Below are positions 49,229 to 62,424 of a DNA stretch of 64,000 bases, piece after piece. The translations under genes and the position numbers were made by a program. The notes beneath the pieces were generated by a model that was given only the letters and a program-made list of their open reading frames with translations, searched no databases and had not been told where the DNA came from. The stretch is from Myrica gale (lineage: Eukaryota > Streptophyta > Magnoliopsida > Fagales > Myricaceae): assembly GCA_963930655.1 (NCBI GenBank), contig OZ005612.1, forward strand, positions 11,227,001 to 11,291,000, given 5' to 3'. Position 1 is the stretch's first letter, and the number at the start of each line of letters is the position of its first letter.

Positions 49229-49458
49229 GGATAAATGTAAAATTGGTCTTTATGGTATAAGTAAAAATCGATTTAATCTATGTGATATGAAAAACATAAA
49301 TTTAGTCCCTGTGATTCTATTTTCGTTTGTCGTTGGTCCTTCATCAGAGACTGATTTTATCATTTTCTGAAATCACAAGGACTAAATTTATTTATCTCAT
49401 ATTACGGGGACTAAATCGATTTTTGCGTATAGCTCATAAACTGATTTTGAATTTATCC
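49229..49458. mobile_element. MITE-like inverted-repeat element
   Basis: About 230 bp with roughly 95-bp inverted arms: GGATAAATGTAAAATTGG at 49229 pairs with reverse GGATAAATTCAAAATCAG at 49458, and both arms contain AAAAATCGATTTA and AAATTTAGTCC. Flanks are A-rich, so the target duplication is ambiguous. Confidence 0.7.
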
Positions 49459-49607
49459 AAAAAAACAAATGCTTTTATTTTTTTATTTTTTTGAAAAGAT
49501 CTCCTATTTGTTTATTTGATGACCTCGACCTTGAAGGGAGAGTGGCGAATTGAACTGGTGAAATATTTATTTGCCAAAATATACAAGGACGAAAAAGAAA
49601 CTGAGAG

Positions 49608-49790
49608 TCTATTCGGTTATGAAATATTTTGAAATTTTTTTGTGTTTTGAGAATTTTTAGGTGATGTTAACTTTATTGACATGCGTGCAGTAGTTATTTT
49701 TAAATGATGTTAAAAACATATTTGATTTATGTATTTTTAAGATTCAAAAAAATCCTGAAAATTCAAAATTACCGAACAAACCGTCGTCTT
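49608..49790. mobile_element. Small inverted-repeat (MITE-like) element
   Basis: TATTCGGTTATGAAAT near 49611 and reverse TGTTCGGTAATTTTG near 49785 form the arms. It ends about 90 bp upstream of the CLPP2 leader. Confidence 0.45.
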
Positions 49791-49985
49791 TCCTTTTTGA
49801 AGTTCTCATCAAACGTATTAACTTTTTAAAATAAATAAATAAATGTCGTCAGTAGGCAGTGTGCTTCTCACAGACGCTTTAACCGAGGCCGTCTATTGCT
49901 GGCTGAAAAAGTCTCTCTCTCTCCATTTCATTTCTTTGAAGGTCAAGTATCTGCTCCTCGTCTCTACGCAGCCAGTTCCACTGCC

Positions 49986-51121
49986 ATGAGGAGCCTAATT
50001 TCGAACGCCAGACTCCTTGCGAACAGGGTATCCACAGCGTGGACCCACCGGACAGTGCGTAAGTATGGCCTGATCCCTATGGTGATAGAGCACTCGTCGC
50101 GGGGCGAGCGTGCCTACGACATCTTCTCCCGCCTCCTTAAAGAGCGAATCGTGTGCATCAACGGGCCCATCTCCGACGACACCGCCCATGTTGTCGTTGC
50201 CCAGCTCCTCTTCCTCGAGTCCGAGAACCCCTCCAAACCCATCCACATGTACCTCAACTCCCCCGGCGGCGCCGTCACTGCAGGTAACTCCTTTCGCAAT
50301 TTCCATTCTCTTTTATCTCGTGGTAGGTTAGAGATACGACTCTGTTGTTTAATGGGTAGCCTTTTTCGGTTTTAAACCTATAAAGTCCAGATTTTTATCT
50401 CATTTTCATTCTGAAAATGAGATTTTAATTGAAATGTTGAACTTCATCGACGTAGTCGTTTCACTGGCTCGCTGACTATGATGGACCGGTGTTGGAGTTG
50501 TATTTAGCTATAAAAAATGAAAACGAGAGAGAGGGAGAGATATATGAAGTTATGGGTCTCAAATTTGTATCATATCAGAATCTAGTGTCCTTTTAAGTTG
50601 ATCAAGAGGTCGTCATATAAGACACCAAAGCTAAGTTTTTTTTCCTCTATGTGCTACTAGTTTTCTTTTTTCTTTTTTAATGTTTTGGATTGAATTATAC
50701 AGGTCTTGCAATTTATGATACTATGCAGTACATCCGGTCCCCAATTAATACAATTTGTTTGGGCCAAGCTGCGTCGATGGCATCTCTTCTTTTATCGGCA
50801 GGGTCCAAAGGAGAGAGACGGTCACTCCCGAATGCGACGATTATGATTCATCAGCCTTCTGGAGGGTACAGTGGGCAGGCAAAGGATATAACAATTCACA
50901 CAAAGCAGATTGTTCGGGTTTGGGATTCGTTGAATGCATTGTATTCAAAGCATACAGGGCAGCCGATAGACCTGGTTGAGAAGAACATGGATAGGGATTA
51001 TTTTATGACACCGGATGAAGCCAAGGAGTTTGGGATTATTGATGAGGTTATTGATCAAAGACCAATGACTCTGGTGACTGATGCTGTTGATAATGAGGGG
51101 AATGACAAAGGTTCAAGCTAG
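49986..51121 (+). CDS. CLPP2: ATP-dependent Clp protease proteolytic subunit, mitochondrial (ClpP2 type)
   Basis: Serine protease that forms the ClpP tetradecamer and works with ClpX in protein quality control in the mitochondrial matrix. Exons 49986-50283 and 50703-51121, GT/AG intron, 238 residues, the normal length. Catalytic triad Ser124 (GQAASMAS), His149 (MIHQP), Asp198 (DRDYF); the 25- and 49-residue spacings equal those of E. coli ClpP. An Arg-rich N-terminus of about 28 residues precedes [17 protein letters not shown] and fits a mitochondrial presequence. I chose the ATG at 49986 because homologues start there; an in-frame ATG at 49896 would add 30 residues lacking conservation. A CT-rich leader lies at 49910-49930. 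The sequence is close to Arabidopsis NCLPP2 and not to the plastid paralogues. Confidence 0.95.
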
Positions 51122-54100
51122 GACTAGAGAGTAAGAAGTGACAAGGAATGTTCTTGTTTTAATAATTCTTGTTAGCTATTTTAGACTCACAGATAGTGAT
51201 CGCAGGTCATTTCTGGACTCAATGATATATTTTCTCTTGGTTATGCCGGTTACTAGCTTTGACTGAGAAAATTATGACAGTTATTTACTTGGTTTCCATT
51301 GAAAGAAACAGCATCTTTCTCACTGAAATTCAAAGGTTTTGATTACCTTTGGAGTTGTTGCATTGGAGTTTGTTGGTTGATGTTGTGTTTGTTATATAGA
51401 TACATGCAAGTCATTGTGACTTTTAAGATTACAGGTGCACAAATATGAAAGTGAAAATCAAGCATTTATTTGGACTTGGTTGCTTCTTCATTTTTCTTCC
51501 TTACATTATCCATTTCTTCATAAATTTCTGTGTATGTTTCGGCAATGAAGATAGGGGCAGCTTGTTGTATAGGCAATCATTGTAATCTTGTTGGTATTCC
51601 CACAGTTTAGCTAATGTACATTTTCCCAGTTAGTATCATCATGAACGCACTGCACTTGATTTCATATCAATGTGATGTTGTTGGTATTCCCACAGTTAGC
51701 TAATGACTTTTCCTTTGAGTATGATCATGAACGCACTGCACTTGATGTCTTTTAATATCCCCCCCGGCGACTGAAAACTGTTCTGTTTCTTGCTTTCGAT
51801 CATTTCCTCTCAAAAACATTACTTGAAGAAAGTGTCAAGCGTGTGGATTGGAGGATTTAATTTTCTTATGGATTCGTCATTCTTCAGCTTGTAAATTGGT
51901 CTACATGTAAACCTTAATTCGGAGATTTGATATGTGCTTGTGTTGGTCATACATGTGCACTGGCATGTGGGTTGTGTTGTGAACCGATATCCACTACTGT
52001 TAGCCGGCACCTGCTGCCCACATATAATGAAATTGTATTTGATTAGCATTCTTCACAGATTTATATGGACAGGTAGTTGCTTCAACTTCCGAATGTTCTG
52101 TGAGCTTTGACTTCTGTAAGCAGCGCTCTAATAGTAATATGATGGATGAGCCAGTTGATGTCTTGTTTTTTTAGTTAGTTGTGAGAACTGTGTCATGATC
52201 CTCAGGAAAGTATTTGGCGTTTTGTCAACTTGGATTTGCTTTGGGAACCTTTAGTTGTGAGAACTGTTTCATGATCCTCAGGAAAGTATTAAAGATACAT
52301 AAGTTCCCTACATTTTTGCTGTTCTTTCTTAAGTTTGGTCCTCATGTCGGGCAATATACCATTTGATATATACCTTTCAGCTCATTTTATGTTCGTCTAT
52401 TGTTTCTTTTGATTTTTGGGGTTCTTCTCTTTCTATTTTCTATTTTTTTTTGTGGGGGGGGGTCTTTGAATGTAGCTGGGTGTGTAGAATAATTTGCCGA
52501 GGAGAAGAATTGGTTCAATAATAATTTCGTTGTGTCCTTTACTTTATCATTATGATTATGATATTTTCATCCAAAAAGAAGCCGATGATGATTTTAAAGA
52601 GCCCAGGCAGGAGTTTCCATGGTTGTGCTTGGGGAATAAGTCATGAGGTGCATTTTCCCATTCCAGGTCTTGGGGTTTTGTCTTAATCTCCTAGGTGCAA
52701 ATGGATTTGTCTTGGACACTAGAATGGTGGTCCAATGGTCTTGGGGAAAGGTTGACAGTCCGAGGGGTAGAGAGATCCTTGGATCGAACTCCTCCACCCC
52801 CAAGGTTTGTCATTCTCGTAGGGCTGTGGTGACGGTCCAACCTCCCCTGATTTGATAGCTATGCAATCCAAACATTTTGCAATGGGTGGGAGTCCAAGTG
52901 ATAGTTGGTCATGTAGGTCGCTCCCTTCCATCCTTTTGCCTAGAGTAAAAAATGGATTTATGTGCGGCTGCTAAGCACAAGGTGCACAGGTTCGAATCTT
53001 TAAAGCAGCCATTTCATAGAAAAATGTTAGGATGTAGTGTATTGTAGTCATCCTCCCCCCTTCCACTGTATTCTGGATCACTATTGGGTATGACCCTTTT
53101 ATATTAAATGAGTATTTGGTGGATGGAGTTTGTTTAATAGATGGAGTTTATAGATTGTACTAAGTAGTAGGAGAGCAAGGGGTCTCTAGGGTTTTTGTTT
53201 TTAGCTTAATTATGTCACCAAAACATTTCACTGTTTGTCTTCGATCCCTCTCTTCTCTGGTGACGACGGCTTTCAAATCTTATTTGTCTTTGTAAGAGGG
53301 TGGTGCATAGAGAAAGAGAGAAGCAGAGAAGATTGAAGAAGCTAATTCTTTTAGTTGATTTGTATAAGAATGAGATAGCATTTTTACAGACACGAGAACA
53401 AATATTGGAAAAGTTGCTTTCGGGTGCTTGTAAAGATAGCTATTAAAATTAGAGTTGTATTTATTTGATCCTGTGTTTTTTGATGTAATACGTAGAGCCA
53501 ACTGAGGATTTTGTTGCTTTAGACATGTTTATATGGTAATCATGTTGCTTATGTCTGTCATTTGTGGCTTGGTAAAATTTCCCAAAATAATATGCCGGAA
53601 TGGTGGAGAAGGATTCCCTCCTTCAATGGACAAGGGTGGGATAGATTATCTGAGACATCTCTCTCTAAATGTCACTTTAATTGCTATATTTAGACCTGAA
53701 GGCAAATGAGACAACAGAGGCAAGTGCTTTAAACTCAAAACTAAAACCACAACCCATTTCCAAGCCCTTGAAAACCTTTAACCCGTGAAGATGTTCGGCC
53801 CTGACAACAAGGACGGAGTATTTTCTGCTCATGCTGAGCCAATGATCTGCTTGCTAGTGCCTCGTAACGGCTCATATGATCATTTTGTGAATTTTGTTCG
53901 CAGCCTGACAATTTTGAATTAAAAAAAAAAGATCAATATGACTCAATAAAATAAGGGAGGACTGACGAACTCGAAGGTAACATCTTGACCAAAAATGTTA
54001 GTTGTAAGACTTGCACTACTTGTGGTGAAGGGATACAACAAACAAATGAAATGGGCGCCTAAGATGACTTTTTGGTCCGACATGTTTTTTACTAAGACAA

Positions 54101-54705
54101 ATGGTGACTTGAAACAAACATTGCCCTTACAGATGTGTGCTTTGGATAACTTTTAACTAATACCTATTTGGCTACCGTTGGCTGAATGGAGATGTTCCCT
54201 CGTCTTTTCATAGTTCTTGGTAGGGATGAGTCCTTCCTGGATACAATTAAGATCAACACCTGAATCAATTAAGGCTACTACCTCAAAAGTATACTCAGAA
54301 TTTACTATGATGGTAACTTTTGAATGTCATTTCTGGAAATGCATTTGGTTAATAAGACTAAGGAAATTGTGACTACTTTTTGGTTCATCCTGAATGGGAA
54401 GAATATGAGGCTCGAATTCGACTACTAATCTCATGACCCCCCATTATTGGTAAGTGGAATTCTAATTTATTAAATGTTGGATGAAACTAATATAACGATT
54501 CCAATATTTTGATTTTATAGTTTGTCCATTTATTTCTTTAAAGATAAATGAGGGTGTATGCGGAATGAGGGTGTTGACTAAAATAGCAATGCTGACCCAT
54601 CTCAAAATTACACATCATTTAGACAATGATTGCACTTAACTAAATAAACATGTACGCTAAAATAATGAATATTTTGTTTATTTGGTGGTCAGAAGGAAAT
54701 CAAGG
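51122..54705. other. CLPP2 3' region and intergenic DNA with short direct repeats
   Basis: Two local duplications are visible: TGTTGGTATTCCCACAGTT-type units at 51588 and 51680, each followed by CATGAACGCACTGCACTTGAT, and GTTGTGAGAACTGT units at 52178 and 52254. A possible tRNA-derived SINE sits at about 52860-53040. No gene recognised. Confidence 0.5.
52864..53040 (+). mobile_element. Possible tRNA-derived SINE remnant
   Basis: GGTTCGAATCT at about 52989 matches the Pol III B box. AGTTGGTC (about 52900) and GCGGCTGCTAAGCAC (about 52963) could be A-box-like. No poly-A tail or target duplication seen. Confidence 0.3.
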
Positions 54706-54708
54706 ATG

Positions 54709-56110
54709 CAAGTCTAAATAACAACCCAAGAGGGGGTGAATTGAGTTTTAATAAAAATAAAAACTTTTTCAAGATGGTTTAAACAATATAACAATAAAGC
54801 AAAAACACAATGAACAAAGATTTGACAGGAATAAAAAGGAGATGTAGAGTTAGAGAGATGACACTGTAATTTTAGGTGGTTCGGCCAATACTTGCCTACG
54901 TCCACCACCAAGGTTATTGACTTCCTTGGGCTTCTTCCACTATCTATCAAATAGCAGGAGAATCACGAGCTTTCTTGGTAGGTGCGGTCTTCTCTCTTCT
55001 TCAAGACACTTTATCCATAGGCGGAGCCAAGGGGGGCGCACAGGGGCGTCCGCCCCGGTTGGCTACCCTATATTTTTTTTTACACCTACATTATTTTTTA
55101 TTTTTGTTAGCCCCACCCCCATGTTTCTTGGGCCAGCTGAAATTGACTTCAAACGTGTTTGGACTTATTCTTTTGTTGTTGTTACTTTTAAAATAAGAAT
55201 TTTGTGAATAAAAAATATATAAGCTCTTTATTCGTTGGGACTAAAAGGATTAAATAGAAACATTTTTCAAAGTGACATATTTTGACAAATAGATATGTCC
55301 AAATAACACTTCAATTTGTCTTGGGTGTAAAATTTCTTATCTTAATGGCATATGTTGTTGTGATTATTCCTACAGTATGAAATATACCATTGTATTGTGC
55401 TACCTAATATATTATATGTGCAACATAAAATATAAATTAAGGTGTAGTTTGCCCTGTAGAGACTGAATTATGCTACCTAACATAATTGGATAAAACACTA
55501 ATTCTTTAATGGATCATCCTGGCACGAAGATGTTAAAATTGAGCATTTTGTATCATTTTTTCCATTATCATTTACCAAGTTGACATTTTCTCATTCATTG
55601 AGGTTTATGCATGTAGTTTTTTTGTGTCTCATCCTCTTCTGCATTTTGAGACCTTGCGTCATATTTCTTTTGTTTGAGTAGCGTTTTAGTTTATTGTTTG
55701 CTTTTTATTTTTTTGTTTTCTAAGCCAATTATGTATTTTCTCATTGCAATTCCAAGTTATTTTGTTGTTGATAGAGATTTCACTCCTGAAAAAGCTTATG
55801 TTCAATAGAACTATCACGCCAAAAGACATTTATAGCAAGGGTGGGAAGATGCAACTTTTTTAGAAGATGCAGTTGTATGATCTAATTGTCACTTCTCAGT
55901 CTCACCAAATAGTACAATACATGTATTTCAATATAATATATTTTAATCTTTATTTTTTATATATTTTAACTCTAAGACATTTTTTACATTATGTAATAAA
56001 TTTTTATTTTGTTATTTTTCCTTAGAAGTTTGCCCCCCTCCAAATTGACTTCTGGCTCCGCCACTGACTTTATCTCTCTAAAAGTTAGGTCAAAAGTACA
56101 AGTCGTTTGA
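54709..56110 (-). mobile_element. Fragment of the LTR-like repeat family, split by a hAT
   Basis: 54709-55015 matches 29311-30060 with deletions (TAAATAACAACCCAAGAGGG, GGTGGTTCGGCCAA, CTTGCCTACGTCCAC). It continues after the hAT at 56067 (ACTTTATCTCTCTAAAAGTT). The palindrome array is absent here. Confidence 0.7.
55016..56066. mobile_element. Tip100-type non-autonomous hAT
   Basis: 1051 bp. Exact 8-bp target duplication ACTTTATC at 55008-55015 and 56067-56074. Ends CATAGGCGGAGCCAAGG and reverse CAGTGGCGGAGCCAGAAG. AT-rich interior without transposase. Confidence 0.9.
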
Positions 56111-56559
56111 ATCCAACCAAAAAAGTACATATGTTTGTTGTCTTGTCAATGACAAATTGTATTTAATCCCACCAAAAAAGTTAGAAATATTTTTTTTTCA
56201 AAGTCATCGCAATCAACTAAGGTGAAGGTAAGGGTGAGTACGAAACCGGATGGAACCGGAATGGGTAATTCCGGTTCCGGTACTCACCGGAATGAGATTT
56301 TCCATTCCGGAATATACCGGAATGGAATCGGAATGGTCCGGAAACGGAACCGAAAATTCTGGTTCCATATCTGGGCCTGAAGGCCCATTTTTGACATAGG
56401 CCCAACTTTTTTTAAAAGCCCAAAGCCAAAATTTGGCTGTTTTTTTCCTGAACAAATGTCTCTTTAATTATTTTTTCCAAAATATATAAAATACAATCAT
56501 GTCTAAACGAAGCTAGAGTTAATTGAAATAGGATACCAGCCACTAAAATACTAAATAGA

Positions 56560-58826
56560 TCATTGTGCTTGTCCAACTGATATCCTCAAGTTCTCCATCT
56601 CTACAAAAGAAAAACAAAACAATTATAAGAGAAATACTAAGAGAACCAAATAATCAATTAACAAAGCAAAAAATTTAACAAAATAAAAAGTATACCCATA
56701 TCTAGTTTGTAACTCAATGGATCATCTCCACCATCAATGTCGGCATCATCTTCATCAAGTATAGGAGTAGCATGCAACCAATTTTGTGCACATATGAGAC
56801 CCTCCACGGTACAAGGCGCCAAAGAAGAGCGAAAAGCATCCAACACTCTGCCGGAAGTGCTAAAAGCGGACTTAGATGACACGGTAGTAATTGGGATAGC
56901 TAACACATCCTTTGCAATGCGAGAAAGAACTTAAAACTTCTGAGAATTCACCTTCCACCACAACAAAATATCAAAACGCGCCACCCTTGGTTCCACATCT
57001 TCAATCAAGTATCTCTCCACCTCAGACTTACTATCTAGCAAGTTTTGTTGTTGTCGATAAGTAGGAAGACCTCCCCATAAATGCTGATCAATATTCATCA
57101 ATTCATCCATATTTGCAGAACTGTGACTTCCACTTGGCTGCTCTGATTGGGCTATGAAACCTTCACTATACTCCTCAAACATATTTTCTAGAGTACCTCG
57201 CACCATAGCAGTGAAATCCATGCCCTTATCCTTCCCAAAATTGTTGATAGCCCAATACTCTAAAGTGATGAGTTTAAAGCGAGGATCTAATACCGCAGCT
57301 ACAAATAAAAGTCTATTCACCTTCCTCAAATCCCCCCAATACTTATCATACTTACTTTGCATCTTTTTAGCCATGTCACGAAGTGAGATATCAAAACAAT
57401 TAACAAAGGTCTCCAAATGAAACTTAATTCTTGCTAACTCCTCAAAAAATGCATTTGAAGTTACATATGAAGATTCTGATATGCGTAGGGTGACCTCATA
57501 GAACACTTTCAAAAACTTCACAAACAGTTTAATGTACTCCCAATCCTCAAATACCGGTGACCCCAATCCCTTCCTCCCATGACTATCTTCATTCAAATAC
57601 ATCACTAAGTTCCCATCTCCATCCAACATATCCTCAAAAACCTCCCGAAATTTTTCAGCCCTTTCTAACATTATATAAGTGGAGTTCCATCGAGTTGGTA
57701 TGTCCATTTGCAAGAAATTGCTATCAGACAACAATCTATTTGCAGCGGCCTTCTTGAACCCATCAAGCCTTTGAGGACTAGATTTCACAAATTTCACAAT
57801 ATTCCGTATCTTTGCAACGGAATCATCCAACTCCTTCAAACCCTCCTGAACTATAAGATTCAAAATATGCGCAGCACATCGCATATGAATGAAATCATGC
57901 TTACACACAACATTTGACCCACCTCCTAATTGTTTTCTTTTCACTTGCTCAATTGCAACATCATTGTTGGTTGCATTATCAACCGTGATTGTGAGAATTT
58001 TGTCAATCCCCCAAATATTCATACATCTCTCTATCTCTTTCCCAATACTAGCCCCCTTATGATCAATTATACGGCGAAAGTAAATAACCCTCTTCTGTAA
58101 ACACCACCTCCTATCAATAAAGTGGGCTGTCACGCACATATAGTTCACATTTTGAACTGAAGTCCACGTATCAGTGGTAAAACAAACTCTAGGACTTTCT
58201 ATGGCAATCGCCTCTTTCAGCTTAGTCCTTTCTTCTATATACAACTCCATACAATCCTTCATGATCGTAAATCTACTGGGCATTTTAAAGCGGGGCTCAA
58301 GTCTCTCCACCAATTTTCTAAACCCTAACCTCTGCACAGTCCTAAAAGGCATCTCATCCATTATCAAATATTCAGCAATCCACCTCCTCACCTCCTTTTC
58401 ACTATAACTATCCAACTTCAAAACACCCTTATCACTCCCTGTTGCTTTCGAAGCATCCAATGTCAACCTAGATTGAGTCTTGTCTAATTGGCCTTGTTGC
58501 TTCTTATATGGCAAACACAGTGTCAAATGAGCCCTCATACCCGAAGTCCCATGGCGTTCAGGGTGGCACCCAACCTTGGTCATACAATGATGACATTTGG
58601 CTTCAGGGTGTTCAGGTTTGACAACTGGCAAAATTTTAGTGAAGTGATCCCACACAAAACTCTTGCGAGTATTCTTTCTCTTTTTACATGGTTGTTCTTC
58701 TCACTGATTGGTAATATCCTCATCACCACCGGATGGAGGACTACTAACTGACTCATCAGGTATTGGACCACCACCACTAGGGCAAGACCCTACATTTGTA
58801 GTATGTGTAATACTAATCTCATCCAT
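56560..58826 (-). pseudogene. hAT transposase (BED zinc finger, RNase H-like, dimerisation), two in-frame stops
   Basis: Starts at ATG 58826 (MDEISITHTTNVGSC). Domains in order: BED zinc finger (CHHCMTKVGCHPERHGTSG, about 58610), catalytic core start FTTDTWTSVQNVNYM, second acidic block DNATNNDVAIEQ, RCAAHILNLIVQEGL, RWNSTYIMLERAEKF, WGGLPTYR, and the C-terminal hAT dimerisation region IPITTVSSKSAFSTSG, RSSLAPCTVEGLICAQNW. Two stops break it: TGA in the N-terminal part (about 58703) and TAA at 56933 (KF*VLSRIAKD, one change from AAA). A short 3' intron (about 56603-56698) probably leads to a last exon ending ISWTSTMIYLVF near 56560. About 720 residues, the usual length for plant RICESLEEPER/DAYSLEEPER relatives. 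Confidence 0.85.
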
Positions 58827-59049
58827 CTGACATTAAAAATATTTGATTTTCAATTCATTTGAATAACAAAAAATAAATGTAAAATGACTCAATCTATCTA
58901 AATAAACTCTAAACAACTATGTTCACAACCTAAAGGATCTAAACATAAACAACAAACATGTTTACGGTCAATTATCAAACATTATCTGACCCCAGATTGC
59001 TCTGGACAAATTGGCCTTAGATATAATTGAACACCTCTACACAAGCTTA

Positions 59050-59400
59050 TTGGTTACCGTTAATCTTTACATTGTAGGTGTATTTGGAATGCTTGATGGT
59101 GTCGAGGGAAGCCATTTTCAGTCTAAGTGTCGATAGTGTCGACACATAATACCACAGTGTCGACACATTGGTCACACACCAGAAGGCATGTCCCAGGCAA
59201 AGATGATGGTGTCGACACATTGGACAAAGATGTCGACACATTGTACACTCACCAGAAAGCAAGCTTCCAGGCCAAATTAATGGTGTCGACACATAGACCA
59301 AAGGTGTCGACACATTGCACTATCAACAGAAAGCAGGTTTCCAGGCCAAGCTGATGGTGTCGACACCTTTGGTCTATGTGTCGACACCATTAATTTGGCC
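59050..59400 (+). repeat. GTGTCGACAC array and 44-bp perfect inverted repeat inside the hAT
   Basis: Seven perfect GTGTCGACAC and one ATGTCGACAC between 59135 and 59390, in roughly 73-bp units that share CAGAAAGCA and TTCCAGGCCAA. 59270-59313 is an exact reverse complement of 59357-59400, with a 43-bp spacer. The flank CACCTACAAT (reverse strand, about 59078) matches the flank of the 30.6-30.9 kb array. Confidence 0.85.
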
Positions 59401-59702
59401 TGTATCGTTAAAATGCTCATGAGCAATCAAACAATTATTCTCTTCACAAACTTCACAAATTATTCTCATGAGCAATCAAACAATCAGCAAACAATCAACA
59501 ATCTATATAAAGTAACTCATATTATTCAAACCCAGCATACCTTGGTGAGACTTGAGAGTGAGATTTGGTGCCCAAATACTCAATACCGAATCTGCCAAAA
59601 ATCACAAAATTAAATTAACAAACCCTAAAATAAATTAAAGACTAAATATAACATTTACAAAACTAAAAATAACAAACCCTTGGTGAGAGAGAGTTAGTGA
59701 GA

Positions 59703-59840
59703 GGATGTTCAAGCTGCATAGTGGAACACCCCAACAACTATTTTCTATCCACATATGATATTCAATAACAGAACAGTATAGAATTCAAAAGGATGTTCAA
59801 GAAACTTATAGTGGAACACCCCAACAACTATTTTCTGACT
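59703..59840. repeat. Local direct duplication in the hAT interior
   Basis: AGTGGAACACCCCAACAACT occurs at about 59720 and 59812, each preceded by GGATGTTCAAG. Confidence 0.8.
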
Positions 59841-61266
59841 TGTTTGGATTCCATCAATGAAGAGTGAACAAATAGGAGGATCAAGTCAACTAGTTTAATC
59901 CTTTTTCGAATGCGTGAATTAGATCCACCACACACATACTTGCAACTTAATTGAGTTTTAAATTAAAGGTTGATTCAAGTATTCGAAGGTTCTTCTATCA
60001 AATCTCAATGATAGAAGAACCTTGTAGGGCACCCAGCAGACTAAACAGTTGAAAACTTTGTGCATGTATTGGTTCTGTGATAACCACATTCCAATTCATA
60101 AGAGAATCAACAAATCCTAACCAGGACTTAAAAATTAAATTGCCCAGCAACCCAGAAAGTTCATATTGTTCATGCAATTCCATAACTGATAGGCATAGCA
60201 TTTTTAAGAGGTATGAAGAGGCAAAGGAAAATGATAGACCTATAAACTACAAACAGATGAAAGAATTTCCCAGTGACGAGTCACTACACCCATAAAACTC
60301 ACAAGAAGAGGATAGACATGCATTTTTGTTTCCAAATTGAAAGCATTAGCAAATGGAAAAGTGCTACTTACAATGAACAAACACCTTATCAGGGAGCAGT
60401 TTAGCAAATTTCTCTGCTACAAACTTCCAATCTGCGGCGCTGCAAAACAAATAAAATACCACCAGCAATAAGAATAAAGTGAAAAGAGTTTCCAAGCAAA
60501 ATAAAACGTAGATGAATTTCAATTCCAAGAATTTGCACTACATGCAATAACCAGTAACAAGCATCATCGATTAAACTAAATACACCCATCGACAGAGTTT
60601 GGAGAGAAAGCAATAAAGGGATAACTGGAAATCAGAGCAAAACAGAGAATAGTTGAGAAATTAACAAACCCTAAAATCAAATTAAGTAATTAACAAACCC
60701 TAACTATGTGATTTAAATACTCAATACAATTGATGGATGAGAAATTAACAAACCCTTAGCTGAGAGACCGAGAGCTGGTGAGAAATCCGGCCACAAAAGG
60801 TCCAAAATCCAACTGGTGGACGACAGCAACCCGTGAGAAAAAGAGAGAGAGAGCTTTCGGGAGAGTCAGGTCCAAGGAGAGAGCTGAGAGATCAGATCTT
60901 GGGAGGGAGGATGAGAGGGATGGTGGCCGGAGTCGGAGGGAGTCGAGGGCTCAGGGACAGGGAGTCAAAGACTTCACTGTGAAGTTGTAAGTGACCTGGG
61001 TCGTTTTGACCCAGGTCACGTAATTGTTTTAAAGGGCTCAAACGGTGCCGTTTGAGCCCTTAAATTAATTTTTTTTTAAAATTTACCGGAACCGGAAAAT
61101 TCCGGTATTTTCGCCTGAATTTCCGGTTCCGATTCCGGTTCCGAAATTTCCATTAAATGTGTTCCGGTTCCGGTTCTGGAATAGGCCGGAACCGGTACCG
61201 GAATTCTGGAACTGGAACCGGAAATTCCGAAAATATCCGGATGATTTACTCACCCTTAGGTGAGGG

Positions 61267-62424
61267 AGAAACACGTTGTCACATGAGTCTTCACCTCCAT
61301 AGTGTGCTTTTCTAACCGCCCCATTTCCCTTTTTTTATTTCAATTTTGTTTTTACTTAATCTACAAAAATATCATCTGTATTCTTTGTATTTACAAAATT
61401 GCTACTTTCTTCTTGTTTTTCTTAAGAATTGAAGGTGACGTTTTGACATATCAAACATTTTTCATTTGTATATAAGAAAATATTTTTTTGAGTTCGATTT
61501 TTATTCAAATTTGTAGAAAGTTGGTTGAAAAATTAAATCTCTTGGCTAGAAGATTGGGTTTTATTGTTTTTTTTTGAAAAAGTGTAATAAAATGAGCTGA
61601 TAAAATTTATTTAAGATAAATACTCTTATACTCTCCAACTATGTGAATCATAATACTTTGCACTACACAATGTTATTTTTATCATATTGCATGCATCAAC
61701 TATTGATTTCAATCATCAACTTCAATGAAAATTGATTTTTTAACCTCTAATATTGTGATTTTACCCTCATAAATGATAACTAAAAAAATGATGGGTATAA
61801 ATTTGTTATTTTATGCATGACAAAATCAATGTCAATCAAAATTTACGGAAAATTAAGTGTTTGAAATCATAATTTAAGGGTTAGCTGTGTGTATAACTTA
61901 TAATAATTTTATTGAGATTTGTGAAAAAGTAGAGTCAAATTGAATTAATGGAGTGTTTTATATTTGCTAGAAGTTCAAGTTTTATTGGACTTTGTAAAAA
62001 ACTGTGGAGAGAATAAATTATACTTTGTTAAGGTGATATTTAAAATTTTTTCCTAACCAAACATCACAATCTCAAAATTTTCATACTTCATTAAAATAAA
62101 TACATCTAATCTCCATTACTTTTTCATTAATTTTTTTTATCAAATTTGCTCTCTTATTGCTTTTTATTAAACTCTAATAAAATTTATTTAAAGATTAAAT
62201 ATTTTTAAATTTTTTCATCAACTTTTTATAAACTCCCATAAAAAGTTAAACTCAAAAAATTTTATTGTACAAAATCAAAATTCTTAAAATTAGAGCGAGA
62301 ATGTTTGATGTTGTCAAACATTAATGGACGCTAAAAGGGGCTATGTCATGGCTTCATGGATTTTGAGACCCAAAGCTGAAACCCAACCCCAAATCTAAAA
62401 TTCTGAGACCTGCCACAAATACCT
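61267..62424. other. AT-rich intergenic DNA
   Basis: Very A/T-rich, with no gene or clear element end recognised. Confidence 0.5.

Larger units (their letters stand above)
56229..61258 (-). mobile_element. hAT transposon with near-intact transposase
   Basis: 5030 bp. Termini TAAGGGTGAGTA at 56229 and reverse TAAGGGTGAGTA at 61258. Target duplication GGTGAAGG (56221-56228) and GGTGAGGG (61259-61266), 7/8. Dense CCGGAACCGGAA-type subterminal motifs at both ends (56250-56370, 61085-61240). The transposase is on the minus strand. A GA-rich leader (60838-60970) and a palindromic AAACGGTGCCGTTT (about 61040) lie at the promoter end. Confidence 0.9.

Noticed and set aside
49896-49985. Upstream in-frame ATG of CLPP2
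   Set aside because: It adds 30 unconserved residues; homologues begin at the ATG at 49986.
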